A stretch of DNA of 64,000 bases from Dechloromonas sp. (lineage in GTDB: Bacteria; Pseudomonadota; Gammaproteobacteria; Burkholderiales; Rhodocyclaceae). The notes beneath the pieces were generated by a model. It saw nothing but the letters and a program-made list of their open reading frames with translations, was not told the origin of the DNA and did not search any database. Of this stretch, positions 39,494 through 47,788 are shown piece by piece. The DNA is taken from the NCBI GenBank assembly GCA_011391255.1, contig JAABQV010000011.1, positions 45,697-109,696 of the forward strand, in the 5' to 3' direction. Both the position numbers and the translations under genes were made by a program. Each line of letters begins with the position of its first letter. Position 1 is the stretch's first letter.

Positions 39494-40303
39494 TTAGGCG
39501 ACGATATGCGCCCCGGCATCGACATAGATGGTTTGTCCGGTCATCCCGGATGAGCCTGATGTGCAAAGGAAAGCGGTAAGCGCGCCAACCTCGTCGATGG
39601 TCACTGTGCGACCGAGCGGTGCCTTGACCGCATCCGACTCAAGCAGCTTGTCGAAATTGGTGATACCGGAAGCCGCGCGGGTCATGATCGGGCCGGGGGA
39701 AACCGCAAAAACGCGGATGCCTTTGGGGCCGAGGTCGTAGGCCATGTAACGCACCGCAGACTCAAGCGCCGCCTTGATAATGCCCATGACGCCATAGTTG
39801 CGGACGACACGCTCGGCACCAAGATAGGACATGGTGATCAGCGAGCCACCTTCTGACATCAGCGGCTCAAGCGCCTTGGCCATGCGCAGGAAGCTGTGGC
39901 AGGAAATGTTCATCGCTGAATCAAAGCCGGATTCGGTCGTGTCGATGACGCGGCCGTGCAGATCGTCGGCTTCACAAAAGGCCATCGAGTGAATCGCGAA
40001 GTCGATCTGGCCAAACTCAACACCGCATTTTTCGATCATCGCTTCAAGGCTGCCGGGTTGGGTGACATCCAGTTTCTCGAAAAGCTTGGCACCAATGGCC
40101 TCAGCCAGCGGCTGGGTGTATTTGGCGGTCTTGTCGTTCTGGTAGGTGATGGCGATCTCGGCACCGAGGGCACGGACGGCCTTGGCGACGGCGAAAGCAA
40201 TTGACTTGTCGTTAGCGATGCCGGTAATCAGGCCTTTTTTGCCTGCCAGCGGGAGATGGGAGCCGGTCTGCGCCAGCGTAATTTGTTCGAGGTTTGCACT
40301 CAT
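39494..40303 (-). CDS. fabI: Enoyl-[acyl-carrier-protein] reductase (NADH), FabI
   Basis: A 269-residue short-chain dehydrogenase-like reductase that performs the last step of each fatty-acid elongation cycle. The start LAGKKGLITGIANDKSIAFAVAK, the FabI catalytic pattern Tyr-x6-Lys (in RNYGVMGIIKAALESAVRYMA) and the C-terminal GMTGQTIYVDAG are typical. The frame is open 219 bases upstream, but the ATG at 40303 after an AAAGGAAG ribosome-binding site gives the normal start MSANLEQITLAQ. It is divergent from hoxF across a region with GGTGC inverted repeats. Confidence 0.95.
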   Translation of the reverse strand: MSANLEQITLAQTGSHLPLAGKKGLITGIANDKSIAFAVAKAVRALGAEIAITYQNDKTAKYTQPLAEAIGAKLFEKLDVTQPGSLEAMIEKCGVEFGQIDFAIHSMAFCEADDLHGRVIDTTESGFDSAMNISCHSFLRMAKALEPLMSEGGSLITMSYLGAERVVRNYGVMGIIKAALESAVRYMAYDLGPKGIRVFAVSPGPIMTRAASGITNFDKLLESDAVKAPLGRTVTIDEVGALTAFLCTSGSSGMTGQTIYVDAGAHIVA

Positions 40304-40343
40304 GCTGTTCTTCCTTTCAGAAGTCGTTGGGAAACTCGGACAC

Positions 40344-40383
40344 GCACCAACACAGCAGAAAAGCAGGGTTGGTGCAGTGCACC
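40344..40383. promoter_or_regulatory. Inverted repeats in the fabI-hoxF divergent region
   Basis: GCACCAAC (40344-40351) is inverted at GTTGGTGC (40368-40375), and the latter overlaps a 13-base palindrome GGTGCAGTGCACC (40371-40383). Together there are three GGTGC/GCACC half-sites upstream of fabI. They look like an operator, but no cognate regulator gene lies nearby. The remaining gap up to hoxF contains TTGACC at 40468 as a possible -35 box for hoxF. Confidence 0.45.
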
Positions 40384-40544
40384 ATGGCGCTATTGTGGCA
40401 CAACCCGATTGCGCTTGTATGACTGTTTGACCAAAAAATTGTTGTCTTTGGCTCCGCGCGCTGAATTGTTGACCTGGCGTAATAGTGGCGTTATTGATTT
40501 GTGCTAGGCTTTCTGCAGTCATTCGCTATCTCCGGGAGTTTGCC

Positions 40545-42452
40545 GTGGCACTGAACGAAATGGGCGCTGAAGCGCTCGCTGAAATCGTTGATCAAATCGC
40601 AACACGCTACCAGCGTGATCCAGTCAATTTGCTGCAGATATTGCGCGAGATTCAGGAGGTCTGTGACTGGTTGCCGCCAGCCGCCATCGACCAACTGCAA
40701 ACCCTGCTCAATGTGCCGCGCACCAAGATTGAAGGGGTCGCGGGCTTTTACTCCTTTTTCTACACCAAGCCGCGCGGCCGGTACCGGATCCTTTTTTCCG
40801 ACAACATCACTGACCGTATGCAAGGCAATCAGCCGCTGATCAAGCAGCTCTGCGAAAACTTGTGGATCGAGCCGGGCAAGACATCCGAAGATGGTCTGGT
40901 CAGTGTCGATAGCACCTCATGTACCGGCATGTGCGACCAGGGGCCGGCCTTGCTGGTAAATAATCGGGCGATTCCGCAGTTGACCGCAACACGCATCACC
41001 GAGATCGCCGATCTGGTGCGTAACAAGACGCCACTGGCGGATTGGCCGGCTGACTATTTCGCGGTTGATAACAATATTCGCAAGGCTGATATTTTGCTGG
41101 CTTCGGAGATGACGCCGGGAGATGCTTTGCGCGCTGCTCGCGGGCGCACGCCGAGCGATGGCGTCAAGGCATCGAATACGCGCTCCTGGCGTGAAGGATT
41201 GCCGTCAGGTATCAGCGGGCCATCGGCGATGCTTGATGAAATCAAGCGCGCCAACCTGCGCGGGCGTGGCGGCGCAGGTTTTACCACCGGACTGAAATGG
41301 GAGGCCTGCCGCAACGCGCCGCTCAAGAGCGGCCAGCAACGCTTTGTTGTTTGTAATGCCGACGAAGGCGAGCCGGGCACCTTCAAGGATCGGGTATTGC
41401 TGACGACGCAGGCTGATCTGGTGATTGAGGGGATGACGGTTGCCGCTTACACCATCGGTGCCGAGCAAGGTTTTATCTACCTGCGCGGCGAGTATCGCTA
41501 TCTGCTCGATTCGCTCAATGCGGCGCTGGAGCGACGACGCAAGGAAAACCTGCTCGGTGAAAATATTCTCGGCATACCGGGCGCGGATTTCGATATCAAA
41601 ATTCACCTCGGTGCTGGCGCCTATGTCTGCGGTGAGGAATCAGCCCTGATCGAGTCGCTTGAAGGCAAACGCGGTACGCCGCGTAACCGGCCACCTTTTC
41701 CGGTGACCAACGGCTATCTTGACCAGCCAACCATCGTCAATAACGTCGAAACCTTTGCTGCAGCGGCTTTGATCGCGCTCAATGGTGGCGAGTGGTATGC
41801 CGCCATCGGTACCTCGCACTCGGCCGGCACCAAGATATTGTCGGTCTCCGGCGATTGCGAGCGGCCGGGGATTTACGAATACCCGTTTGGCGTCACCATT
41901 CAGCAGGTGCTCGACGATTGCGGGGCGAGCGCTACGCAGGCGGTTCAGGTCAGCGGGCCGTCCGGGGTTTGCGTCGGGGTCGACGAGTTCGCGCGGCGAA
42001 TTTGTTTTGAGGACATTCCGACGGCTGGTGCCTTTATGGTTTTCAACCAAAGCCGTGACATGTTTGAAGTGGCACGCAATTTTGTCCATTTCTTCCAGCA
42101 TGAAAGCTGCGGTTTCTGCACGCCGTGCCGGGTCGGTACCTCGTTGCTGGTCAATATGATGGACAAGCTGCACAACGGGCATGGCTCCAGCTACGATTTT
42201 TCCGAGATCGAGAAACTCAATCTCCTGCTGCAAACAACCAGTCATTGCGGGCTTGGGCATACGGCCTGCAATCCGGTTCTCGATACCATCGCCAAGTTCC
42301 GCCCGGCTTACGAGAAGCGTATGAAACACGATCAGTTTGAGCCGGCTTTTGATCTTGATCGCGCTTTGTCGCAAGCCCGGCAGATGACGGGGCGTGATGA
42401 TTCGGGCGCTCACTTTTCGACTTCAAAAGTTGCTTTGGGAGAAAAAGCATGA
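40545..42452 (+). CDS. hoxF: NAD-reducing hydrogenase diaphorase subunit HoxF
   Basis: A 635-residue fusion of a NuoE-like thioredoxin-fold domain (about 1-165, Cys-rich SCTGMC) and a NuoF-like domain (about 170-600). It has the FMN/NAD-binding segment LRGRGGAGFTTGLKW, VVCNADEGEPGTFKDR and the [4Fe-4S] site CGFCTPC with a further Cys in SHCGLGH. It exchanges electrons between NAD(H) and the hydrogenase module. The frame is open to 40485, but the GTG at 40545 follows a GGGAG ribosome-binding site by six bases and was chosen. A copy of GTTGACCGCAACA lies inside (40979), encoding LTAT. Confidence 0.93.
   Translation: MALNEMGAEALAEIVDQIATRYQRDPVNLLQILREIQEVCDWLPPAAIDQLQTLLNVPRTKIEGVAGFYSFFYTKPRGRYRILFSDNITDRMQGNQPLIKQLCENLWIEPGKTSEDGLVSVDSTSCTGMCDQGPALLVNNRAIPQLTATRITEIADLVRNKTPLADWPADYFAVDNNIRKADILLASEMTPGDALRAARGRTPSDGVKASNTRSWREGLPSGISGPSAMLDEIKRANLRGRGGAGFTTGLKWEACRNAPLKSGQQRFVVCNADEGEPGTFKDRVLLTTQADLVIEGMTVAAYTIGAEQGFIYLRGEYRYLLDSLNAALERRRKENLLGENILGIPGADFDIKIHLGAGAYVCGEESALIESLEGKRGTPRNRPPFPVTNGYLDQPTIVNNVETFAAAALIALNGGEWYAAIGTSHSAGTKILSVSGDCERPGIYEYPFGVTIQQVLDDCGASATQAVQVSGPSGVCVGVDEFARRICFEDIPTAGAFMVFNQSRDMFEVARNFVHFFQHESCGFCTPCRVGTSLLVNMMDKLHNGHGSSYDFSEIEKLNLLLQTTSHCGLGHTACNPVLDTIAKFRPAYEKRMKHDQFEPAFDLDRALSQARQMTGRDDSGAHFSTSKVALGEKA
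40979..40991 (+). repeat. Dispersed word GTTGACCGCAACA inside hoxF
   Basis: An exact 13-base copy of the dispersed word, read in frame as part of Leu-Thr-Ala-Thr. Copies at 45574 and 53238 encode the same four residues in the same frame. Confidence 0.7.
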
Positions 42453-43165
42453 GTCAGAAATTTTCTCTGGATGGTCAGGTGATCCCATTTGAAGATGGCG
42501 AGACCATCATGCAAGCGGCAACCAAGGCTGGGGTCTTTATCCCGCACTTGTGCTATCACCCTGAATTCAAACCGCACGGTTCGTGCAAATTGTGCACCGT
42601 CAAGGTCAATGGCCGCCAGACGGCTTCCTGCACCATGCGGGCGTCGACTGGCATGGTGGTTGAGAACAATACCGAAGAGCTGAATGGCGAACGACGGGCG
42701 CTGACGCAAATGTTGTTTGTCGAGGGCAACCATTTTTGCCCCTCCTGCGAAAAGAGCGGCAATTGCCAGTTGCAGGCCACTGCCTACCATCTCGGCATGA
42801 TGTCGCCGCATTACGATCATTTCTTTCCGAATCGTCCGGTCGACGCCACCCACCCAGACTTTTTCATTGATTTCAACCGTTGCATACTCTGCTCCCTGTG
42901 CGTGCGGGCCAGCCGTGATGTTGACAAGAAAAACGTTTTTGCCCTCTCCGGCCGCGGTATCAAGACTCATCTGATCGTCAATGCGGCCTCCGGCAATCTG
43001 GCCGATACGGACTTTTCGCTGGCCGACAAGGCGGCGCAGGTTTGCCCGGTCGGCGTTATTCTCCAAAAACGCCAGGGCTTCGCCGTGCCAATTGGTGAGC
43101 GAACTTACGATAAGGCGCCGATTGCCGCGCAGCGTGAACCTGAAATGGAAGGGGCGCCAAAATGA
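42449..43165 (+). CDS. hoxU: NAD-reducing hydrogenase diaphorase subunit HoxU
   Basis: A 238-residue NuoG N-terminus-like ferredoxin subunit. An N-terminal [2Fe-2S] domain (CYHPEFKPHGSCKLC ... SC, about 34-60) is followed by the His-Cys3 cluster motif HFCPSCEKSGNC and a [4Fe-4S] motif CILCSLC with a distal CPVG. It carries electrons between HoxF and HoxY. The ATG overlaps the hoxF stop by four bases and its stop overlaps hoxY, so the genes are translationally coupled. Confidence 0.94.
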   Translation: MSQKFSLDGQVIPFEDGETIMQAATKAGVFIPHLCYHPEFKPHGSCKLCTVKVNGRQTASCTMRASTGMVVENNTEELNGERRALTQMLFVEGNHFCPSCEKSGNCQLQATAYHLGMMSPHYDHFFPNRPVDATHPDFFIDFNRCILCSLCVRASRDVDKKNVFALSGRGIKTHLIVNAASGNLADTDFSLADKAAQVCPVGVILQKRQGFAVPIGERTYDKAPIAAQREPEMEGAPK

Positions 43166-43716
43166 ATGCACCAGTCAAGAAAAAACTCAAGGTGGCAACC
43201 ACCTCGTTGGCCGGCTGCTTCGGCTGTCACATGTCACTACTCGATATTGATGAGCGCCTTTTCACCCTGCTCGAACACATCGAATTCGACCGCTCACCGC
43301 TGACCGATATCAAGAATGTCAGCCCGGATTGCGACATCGGCATTATCGAAGGTGGCTTATGCAACGCCGAAAACGTTCATGTCCTGCGCGAGTTTCGCAA
43401 GCACTGCAAAATCCTGATCGCCTTGGGCGCTTGTGCGGTCAACGGCGGATTGCCGGCCCAAAGAAATCATTTTCCGCTGACGACGATTCTCGAAGAGGTT
43501 TATCACACTAGCCCCGGCCTGGCGAACGGCATGATCCCGAACGATCCGGAGTTGCCATTGCCGCTGAATCAGGTGCATCCGATTCACGAGGTGGTCAAGA
43601 TCGACTATTCGATCCCCGGTTGCCCGCCCTCCGGCGATGCCATCTGGAAAGTGTTGACCGATCTGCTGGCCGGCCGTGAGCCGACGCTGGATCACGATTT
43701 AATGCATTACGATTGA
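43162..43716 (+). CDS. hoxY: NAD-reducing hydrogenase small subunit HoxY
   Basis: A 184-residue [NiFe]-hydrogenase small subunit with one proximal [4Fe-4S] cluster. The ligand segments are SLAGCFGCHMSLLDID (about residues 14-29), LIALGACAVNGGLPAQRN and SIPGCPPSGDAIW. It lacks the Tat signal and extra clusters of membrane-bound uptake hydrogenases, so the enzyme is cytoplasmic. It overlaps hoxU by four bases and precedes hoxH by eight. Confidence 0.95.
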   Translation: MNAPVKKKLKVATTSLAGCFGCHMSLLDIDERLFTLLEHIEFDRSPLTDIKNVSPDCDIGIIEGGLCNAENVHVLREFRKHCKILIALGACAVNGGLPAQRNHFPLTTILEEVYHTSPGLANGMIPNDPELPLPLNQVHPIHEVVKIDYSIPGCPPSGDAIWKVLTDLLAGREPTLDHDLMHYD

Positions 43717-43724
43717 GGTAAGCC

Positions 43725-45191
43725 ATGACTTCGCAACTAGAAACAGCCCAACACCCCGAGCGCCTGCGCCGCGTCGCGATTGATCCTGTATCGCGGGTTG
43801 AGGGCCATGGAAAAGTAACTATTTTGCTCGATGAACAGAACAAGGTGCATCAGGTTCGCCTGCACATCGTCGAGTTTCGCGGCTTTGAAAAATTCATCCA
43901 GGGGCGGCCCTATTGGGAAGTGCCGGTGATGGTTCAGCGCCTGTGCGGCATCTGCCCGGTCTCGCATCATCTGGCCGCTTCCAAGGCGATGGATATCATC
44001 GTCGGTGTCAAAAAACTGACGCCGACCGCCGAGAAACTGCGCCGCTTGATGCACTACGGCCAGATGTTGCAATCGCATGCCCTGCATTTTTTCCATCTTT
44101 CATCGCCTGATCTGCTCTTTGGTTTTGATAGCGATGTGACGCGACGCAATATTGTTGGTGTTGCCATGGCGCACCCGGAAATCGCCAAGCAGGGCGTCCT
44201 GCTGCGTAAATTCGGTCAGGAAGTGATCCGGATTACCTCCGGCAAGCGCATCCATGGCACCAGTGCGGTGCCGGGCGGGATGAACAAGTCGCTGACCATT
44301 GCCGAGCGCGATGAGTTGCTCAAAAATATCTACCAGATCGTCGCCTGGTCTCGCGATGCGGTGCATCTGATCAAGAAGGTGCATATACAGGATCCCGGCC
44401 TCTACAACAGCTTCGGTACCTTCCGTTCCAATTACATGTCCATCGTCGGCCACAACGGCGATCTCGATTTCTATCATGGCAAACTGCGCGCCCGTGACGA
44501 TAACGGCAAGATCATCTTCGATAACGTCGATTACCAGCACTACGACCGCTACCTTGAGGAAGAGGTCAAGTCATGGACGTACATGAAATTCCCATTCATC
44601 ACGTCGCTGGGTAAAGATAAGGGCTGGTACAAGGTCGGCCCGTTGGCGCGTGTGCAAAACTGCAACCAGATTTCGACGCCCTTTGCCGAACACGAGCGCA
44701 AGGAATTTGTCGATTATGCCGGCGGTGCGCCGATGCATGCGCCGCTTGCCTACCACTGGACGCGGATGATCGAAATGCTGCATGCCGCCGAGGAAATCAA
44801 AAACCTGCTGCATGACGACGATTTGCTCGGTAACAATCTGATGGCTGTTCCCGGGGAGCGTCAGCGCGAAGGCGTTGGCGTCATCGAAGCACCCCGTGGC
44901 ACGCTGTTCCATCACTACCGCGTCGATGAAAACGATATGGTAACGATGGCCAACCTGATCGTTTCAACGACCAACAACAATCAGGCGATGAACGAAGCAG
45001 TGCGCAATGTCGCCCAGCGCTACCTGCATGGCCGTGAAGTCACCGAAGGCTTGCTTAATCACGTTGAAGTGGCGATTCGCGCTTTCGACCCGTGCCTCTC
45101 CTGCGCCACGCACGCACTCGGCAAAATGCCGCTGGAGGTTGAACTGGTTGATGTCGAAGGCCAACAGGTGCACGCCCTGAGCCGCTCTTGA
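43725..45191 (+). CDS. hoxH: NAD-reducing hydrogenase large (NiFe) subunit HoxH
   Basis: A 488-residue catalytic subunit of a group 3d [NiFe]-hydrogenase. The nickel-iron site ligands are in the L1 motif RLCGICPVSHH (about 69-79) and the C-terminal motif DPCLSCATHALG (about 457-468). A roughly 25-residue tail after the final histidine region would be removed by HoxW once nickel is inserted. With HoxFUY it couples hydrogen oxidation to NAD+ reduction in the cytoplasm. The hyp maturation genes are not in this window, so they must lie elsewhere. Confidence 0.95.
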   Translation: MTSQLETAQHPERLRRVAIDPVSRVEGHGKVTILLDEQNKVHQVRLHIVEFRGFEKFIQGRPYWEVPVMVQRLCGICPVSHHLAASKAMDIIVGVKKLTPTAEKLRRLMHYGQMLQSHALHFFHLSSPDLLFGFDSDVTRRNIVGVAMAHPEIAKQGVLLRKFGQEVIRITSGKRIHGTSAVPGGMNKSLTIAERDELLKNIYQIVAWSRDAVHLIKKVHIQDPGLYNSFGTFRSNYMSIVGHNGDLDFYHGKLRARDDNGKIIFDNVDYQHYDRYLEEEVKSWTYMKFPFITSLGKDKGWYKVGPLARVQNCNQISTPFAEHERKEFVDYAGGAPMHAPLAYHWTRMIEMLHAAEEIKNLLHDDDLLGNNLMAVPGERQREGVGVIEAPRGTLFHHYRVDENDMVTMANLIVSTTNNNQAMNEAVRNVAQRYLHGREVTEGLLNHVEVAIRAFDPCLSCATHALGKMPLEVELVDVEGQQVHALSRS

Positions 45192-45679
45192 GCGCGCCGG
45201 TTGTTATCTTCGCGGTAGGGAACCCGAGCCGGGGCGACGACGCTATCGGCCCGGAACTTTACGGTCGACTGGAAAAATGGCTACAAAATCAGGGTTTGGC
45301 TGAGCAATTCGAGCTGATCGAGGATTTTCAGCTACAGATCGAACATGCGCTGGACTTGCAGGGGCGCCAACTCGCTCTCTTCATTGATGCTGGCGAAAAC
45401 ACCCCCGCACCCTACACTTTTAAACAAATCGCCCCGGCCACCGGCATCGCCCACACCACGCACGAACTACCGCCGGAAGCGGTTTTGCAGGTCTACCTGC
45501 AAACCGAAGGCAGCCAACCACCACCCTCATTCGTGCTCTGTGTTAGCGGTGAAAAATTCGAGCTCGGCGAGCCGTTGACCGCAACAGCTTCTGGCTATGT
45601 TGACGCGGCATTTGATTTGTTGATGCAGCTTTGCCGGAAGGCGGAGCTGGCGGAGTGGAAGAGGGCGGTTGTGCAATAA
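45188..45679 (+). CDS. hoxW: Hydrogenase maturation protease HoxW
   Basis: A 163-residue peptidase of the HyaD/HycI family that trims the C-terminus of HoxH after nickel insertion. The start VVIFAVGNPSRGDDAIGPEL contains the nickel-probing acidic residue, and a second acidic residue lies in EDFQLQIEHALDL. The start codon is TTG overlapping the hoxH stop (TTGA), which implies translational coupling and low initiation. A copy of GTTGACCGCAACA lies near its 3' end. Confidence 0.88.
   Translation: MSAPVVIFAVGNPSRGDDAIGPELYGRLEKWLQNQGLAEQFELIEDFQLQIEHALDLQGRQLALFIDAGENTPAPYTFKQIAPATGIAHTTHELPPEAVLQVYLQTEGSQPPPSFVLCVSGEKFELGEPLTATASGYVDAAFDLLMQLCRKAELAEWKRAVVQ
45574..45586 (+). repeat. Dispersed word GTTGACCGCAACA inside hoxW
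   Basis: An exact 13-base copy of the dispersed word, in frame as Leu-Thr-Ala-Thr, only 120 bases before the intergenic copy at 45708. Confidence 0.7.
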
Positions 45680-45720
45680 GCCGGCAAATTTTCGCGGCTA
45701 TTTGGCGGTTGACCGTAACA
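45680..45720. repeat. Hairpin repeat with GGTTGACCGTAACA after hoxW
   Basis: CCGGCAAAT (45681-45689) pairs, with one mismatch, with ATTTGGCGG (45700-45708), and the second arm runs into GTTGACCGTAACA (45708-45720), one base different from the dispersed word. The layout matches the hairpins at 8692-8742 and 20150-20203, all at 3' ends of genes. It may end hox transcription. Confidence 0.6.
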
Positions 45721-45789
45721 ATCGATCTTGGGATGTTTTTGTGAATGCTGGCGCGGTGGCGTGATATGCTTTTGTTCTCAGCGAAAATA

Positions 45790-45846
45790 GGGGACAGACC
45801 ACGGTTTTCGAGAGCAACGAAAACCGCCCGTCCGGTGGTCTTGTCC
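45790..45846. repeat. REP-like palindromic element (GGGACAGACCAC type)
   Basis: Arms CGGTTTTCG (45802-45810) and CGAAAACCG (45818-45826) form a perfect inner stem. The outer arms GGACAGACCAC (45792-45802) and GTGGTCTTGTCC (45835-45846) extend it with a bulge. The AATAGGGGACAGACCACG lead resembles palindromic repeats often seen near REP-associated transposases. It lies upstream of the BrnT-like toxin gene. The stretch 45847-45945 holds no gene that I can see. Confidence 0.65.
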
Positions 45847-45945
45847 AGCTAAGTTTATCCACCGATACATGGCTAAAGGTGCCGGCGTTAGGCTCAAGGG
45901 GGTGTCCACCTTTATCCGTTACACCAGGCCATCGGAGTCAGCTCG

Positions 45946-46221
45946 ATGTTGAAATTTGAATGGGATGAAACGAAAGCAATCGCTAACATCTCCAAGCGTG
46001 GTATTTCGTTCGGGGAGGCAGCTTCTGTATTTGGCGACTCCTTTGCCATTACCTTTCCCGATCCTGACCATTCTGAGGCGGAAAAACGTTTGCTAACCTT
46101 CGGCGTTTCGCATGAGGATCGATTGTTGGCAGTAGTGCATTCAGAACGCGGGCGTGCGATCAGAATTATTAGCGCCCGCAAGACAACACGACGTGAGCGA
46201 GGTATCTATGAGCAAGGATGA
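45946..46221 (+). CDS. brnT: BrnT-family toxin
   Basis: A 91-residue protein of the BrnT/DUF497 family, RelE-fold ribonuclease toxins that cut mRNA. The signature FEWDETKAIANISKRGISFGEAASVF and the end RIISARKTTRRERGIYE match closely. The downstream gene overlaps by 14 bases and is the presumed antitoxin. A REP-like repeat lies upstream, which suggests acquired DNA. Confidence 0.88.
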   Translation: MLKFEWDETKAIANISKRGISFGEAASVFGDSFAITFPDPDHSEAEKRLLTFGVSHEDRLLAVVHSERGRAIRIISARKTTRRERGIYEQG

Positions 46222-46456
46222 TGAAATGCGCGAAGAATATAAACGCGAAGATCTGGGCAAAGGCGTGCGAGGTAAATACGCTGCTCGCTACGTTAAGGGA
46301 ACTAATCTTGTTTTGCTTAGCGATAGCGTCGCCAAGGCTTTTCCAACTGCCGAGGCCGTCAATGAAGCTTTGCTTGGCCTTCTTGCGCTGGCCGAGAAAA
46401 CAACCCGCATAGCGAGTCGTCCAAGTGGACGTGCTACAAAGCGGCGTACCGCTTAA
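46208..46456 (+). CDS. Putative antitoxin partner of BrnT
   Basis: An 82-residue acidic-to-basic small protein (start MSKDDEMREEYKREDLGKGVRGKY). An upstream extension to 46154 exists, but the ATG at 46208 overlaps the end of brnT by 14 bases, typical of toxin-antitoxin pairs. It contains ARYVKGTNLVLLSDSVAKAFPTAEAVNEALLGLL, a pattern seen in small proteins next to BrnT toxins, and is not the classical BrnA. The DNA-binding fold is not certain. The 160 bases after it hold nothing recognisable. Confidence 0.7.
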   Translation: MSKDDEMREEYKREDLGKGVRGKYAARYVKGTNLVLLSDSVAKAFPTAEAVNEALLGLLALAEKTTRIASRPSGRATKRRTA

Positions 46457-46616
46457 GCCAAGGGAGTGGCTTTAGGCCATAGACCTGAGCCGCAACTTCA
46501 ATACGCCACAAGACATCCGACGACAGCGGAATGACTCTGGTTGATACGTTGATCTGGAACTGAACTATTCTTCACGCTACCAGACGCATATTTTGGCCGT
46601 GAGCTTAAAGGTTCGC

Positions 46617-46973
46617 TCAGAGCAATTCCGTATCCTGATGCGAATATGCCGGCGCGCAACTGCACAGGATATGTAAAGGTTCAGCGCCGGTGTTGGTCAC
46701 GCAATGCGGGGTGCCGGGGGCGATCAGGATGCTGTCGCCGACAGCAATCGCGAATTGATCCTCGCCCAAAGTCATCTCACCGTAGCCACGGGTGATGTGA
46801 TAAATCTCTTCAGTGATCCTGTGGCGGTGGCGCTCGGTTCTGGCGCCGGGCGCAATGACAGCCTCTGCCAGGCTCTGGTTGCGCGCGCCATGGAGACTCG
46901 GATGCAGCAGTTCGCGAATCTCCGAGTGATCCTTGGTGATGTAGGGCTTGATGTCTTGCCGTGAGGTTTTCAT
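46617..46973 (-). CDS. Cupin-domain protein
   Basis: A 118-residue single-domain cupin. Motif 1 reads H-x-H-x(5)-E (RHRHRITEEIYHITRGYGEM) and motif 2 reads GDSILIAPGTPHCVTN, giving the expected metal-binding His/Glu set. The substrate or binding role is unknown. Small cupins of this type often act as sensors or mutases. It is a stand-alone gene. Confidence 0.82.
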   Translation of the reverse strand: MKTSRQDIKPYITKDHSEIRELLHPSLHGARNQSLAEAVIAPGARTERHRHRITEEIYHITRGYGEMTLGEDQFAIAVGDSILIAPGTPHCVTNTGAEPLHILCSCAPAYSHQDTELL

Positions 46974-47083
46974 GCGTTTCCATCAGGGGATCGGTAGGCC
47001 GGTGATTGTATTTTCCGGGATGCGTTCTGGCTGAATTTGATTTTAATCATTGTGGCGTTTTTGTCCGCTAAGCACCATGTGGC

Positions 47084-47770
47084 ATGACTACCTGCAATTT
47101 TTTTTTGGTGGCGGCGCTTGCTGTTGTCTTTGCTGCCCCGGCCTTGGCGGTGGATAGTGCCGTTGTTCAATATCAGGCGCAACTCGCAGCGGCTCACGTT
47201 GGTGAGCGTGTTGAGCTTGAGATTGACCTGATGAACAGTCCTGGATTCTCCATTGAAATTCAGGGGGATAGCGCCGAAATCCGTTACTGCATGGCCTTCA
47301 ATAACGTCGCCGAGGGCTGGAGTTGGCGGCCATTGGCAGATGTTGCGGTCGACGACTATTATCGCTTCAAATTTTTGCCGCTACAGTCGGTTGAAGAAGC
47401 GCGCGGCGAGTATGAATTTGAGGACAAAATCGGCGTCAGCCAGCAGATGAAAATCGTCTGGCGCTACGACTATTTTCTCGCCTTCGAGAATCTCTACGAT
47501 TTTTACCCGCGTGCTTTCGATGATGACGCCGGCTTTATCGCACGGGTGCCGGCGAGCCAGGCGTCAAAGGTAACAATGCGTGCCACGGTACGTTTGATCG
47601 CGCCGGTGGTCAGCGAGAGCACCACCTTCTGGAAAGCCATCTATGGCAAACCAGTGGATTTCACCTTGAAGAAACGCTATCTGGTCGGCGAGCTCGAAGC
47701 CATTTCGTTTATTGACGGCGAGAGCGGGCGCCTGCTGAAGCGACTGGAGCCGTTGGCGGCGCAGCGCTGA
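47084..47770 (+). CDS. Exported protein of unknown function
   Basis: A 228-residue protein with a clear N-terminal signal peptide (hydrophobic core FFLVAALAVVFAAPALA, probable cleavage after ALA near residue 22). The mature part is rich in aromatic and acidic residues, with beta-strand-like alternation and no motif that I recognise. It has one cysteine (YCMAFNN) and no lipobox. It is probably periplasmic. The gene converges on a universal stress protein gene with an 18-base gap. Confidence 0.7.
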   Translation: MTTCNFFLVAALAVVFAAPALAVDSAVVQYQAQLAAAHVGERVELEIDLMNSPGFSIEIQGDSAEIRYCMAFNNVAEGWSWRPLADVAVDDYYRFKFLPLQSVEEARGEYEFEDKIGVSQQMKIVWRYDYFLAFENLYDFYPRAFDDDAGFIARVPASQASKVTMRATVRLIAPVVSESTTFWKAIYGKPVDFTLKKRYLVGELEAISFIDGESGRLLKRLEPLAAQR

Positions 47771-47788
47771 TCAGGCGCGCAGAGCCGA

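Noticed and set aside
40385..40415. Possible sigma-54 promoter (GTGGCAC ... TTGCG) upstream of hoxF
   Set aside because: The GG and GC elements are 12 bases apart rather than the required 10.
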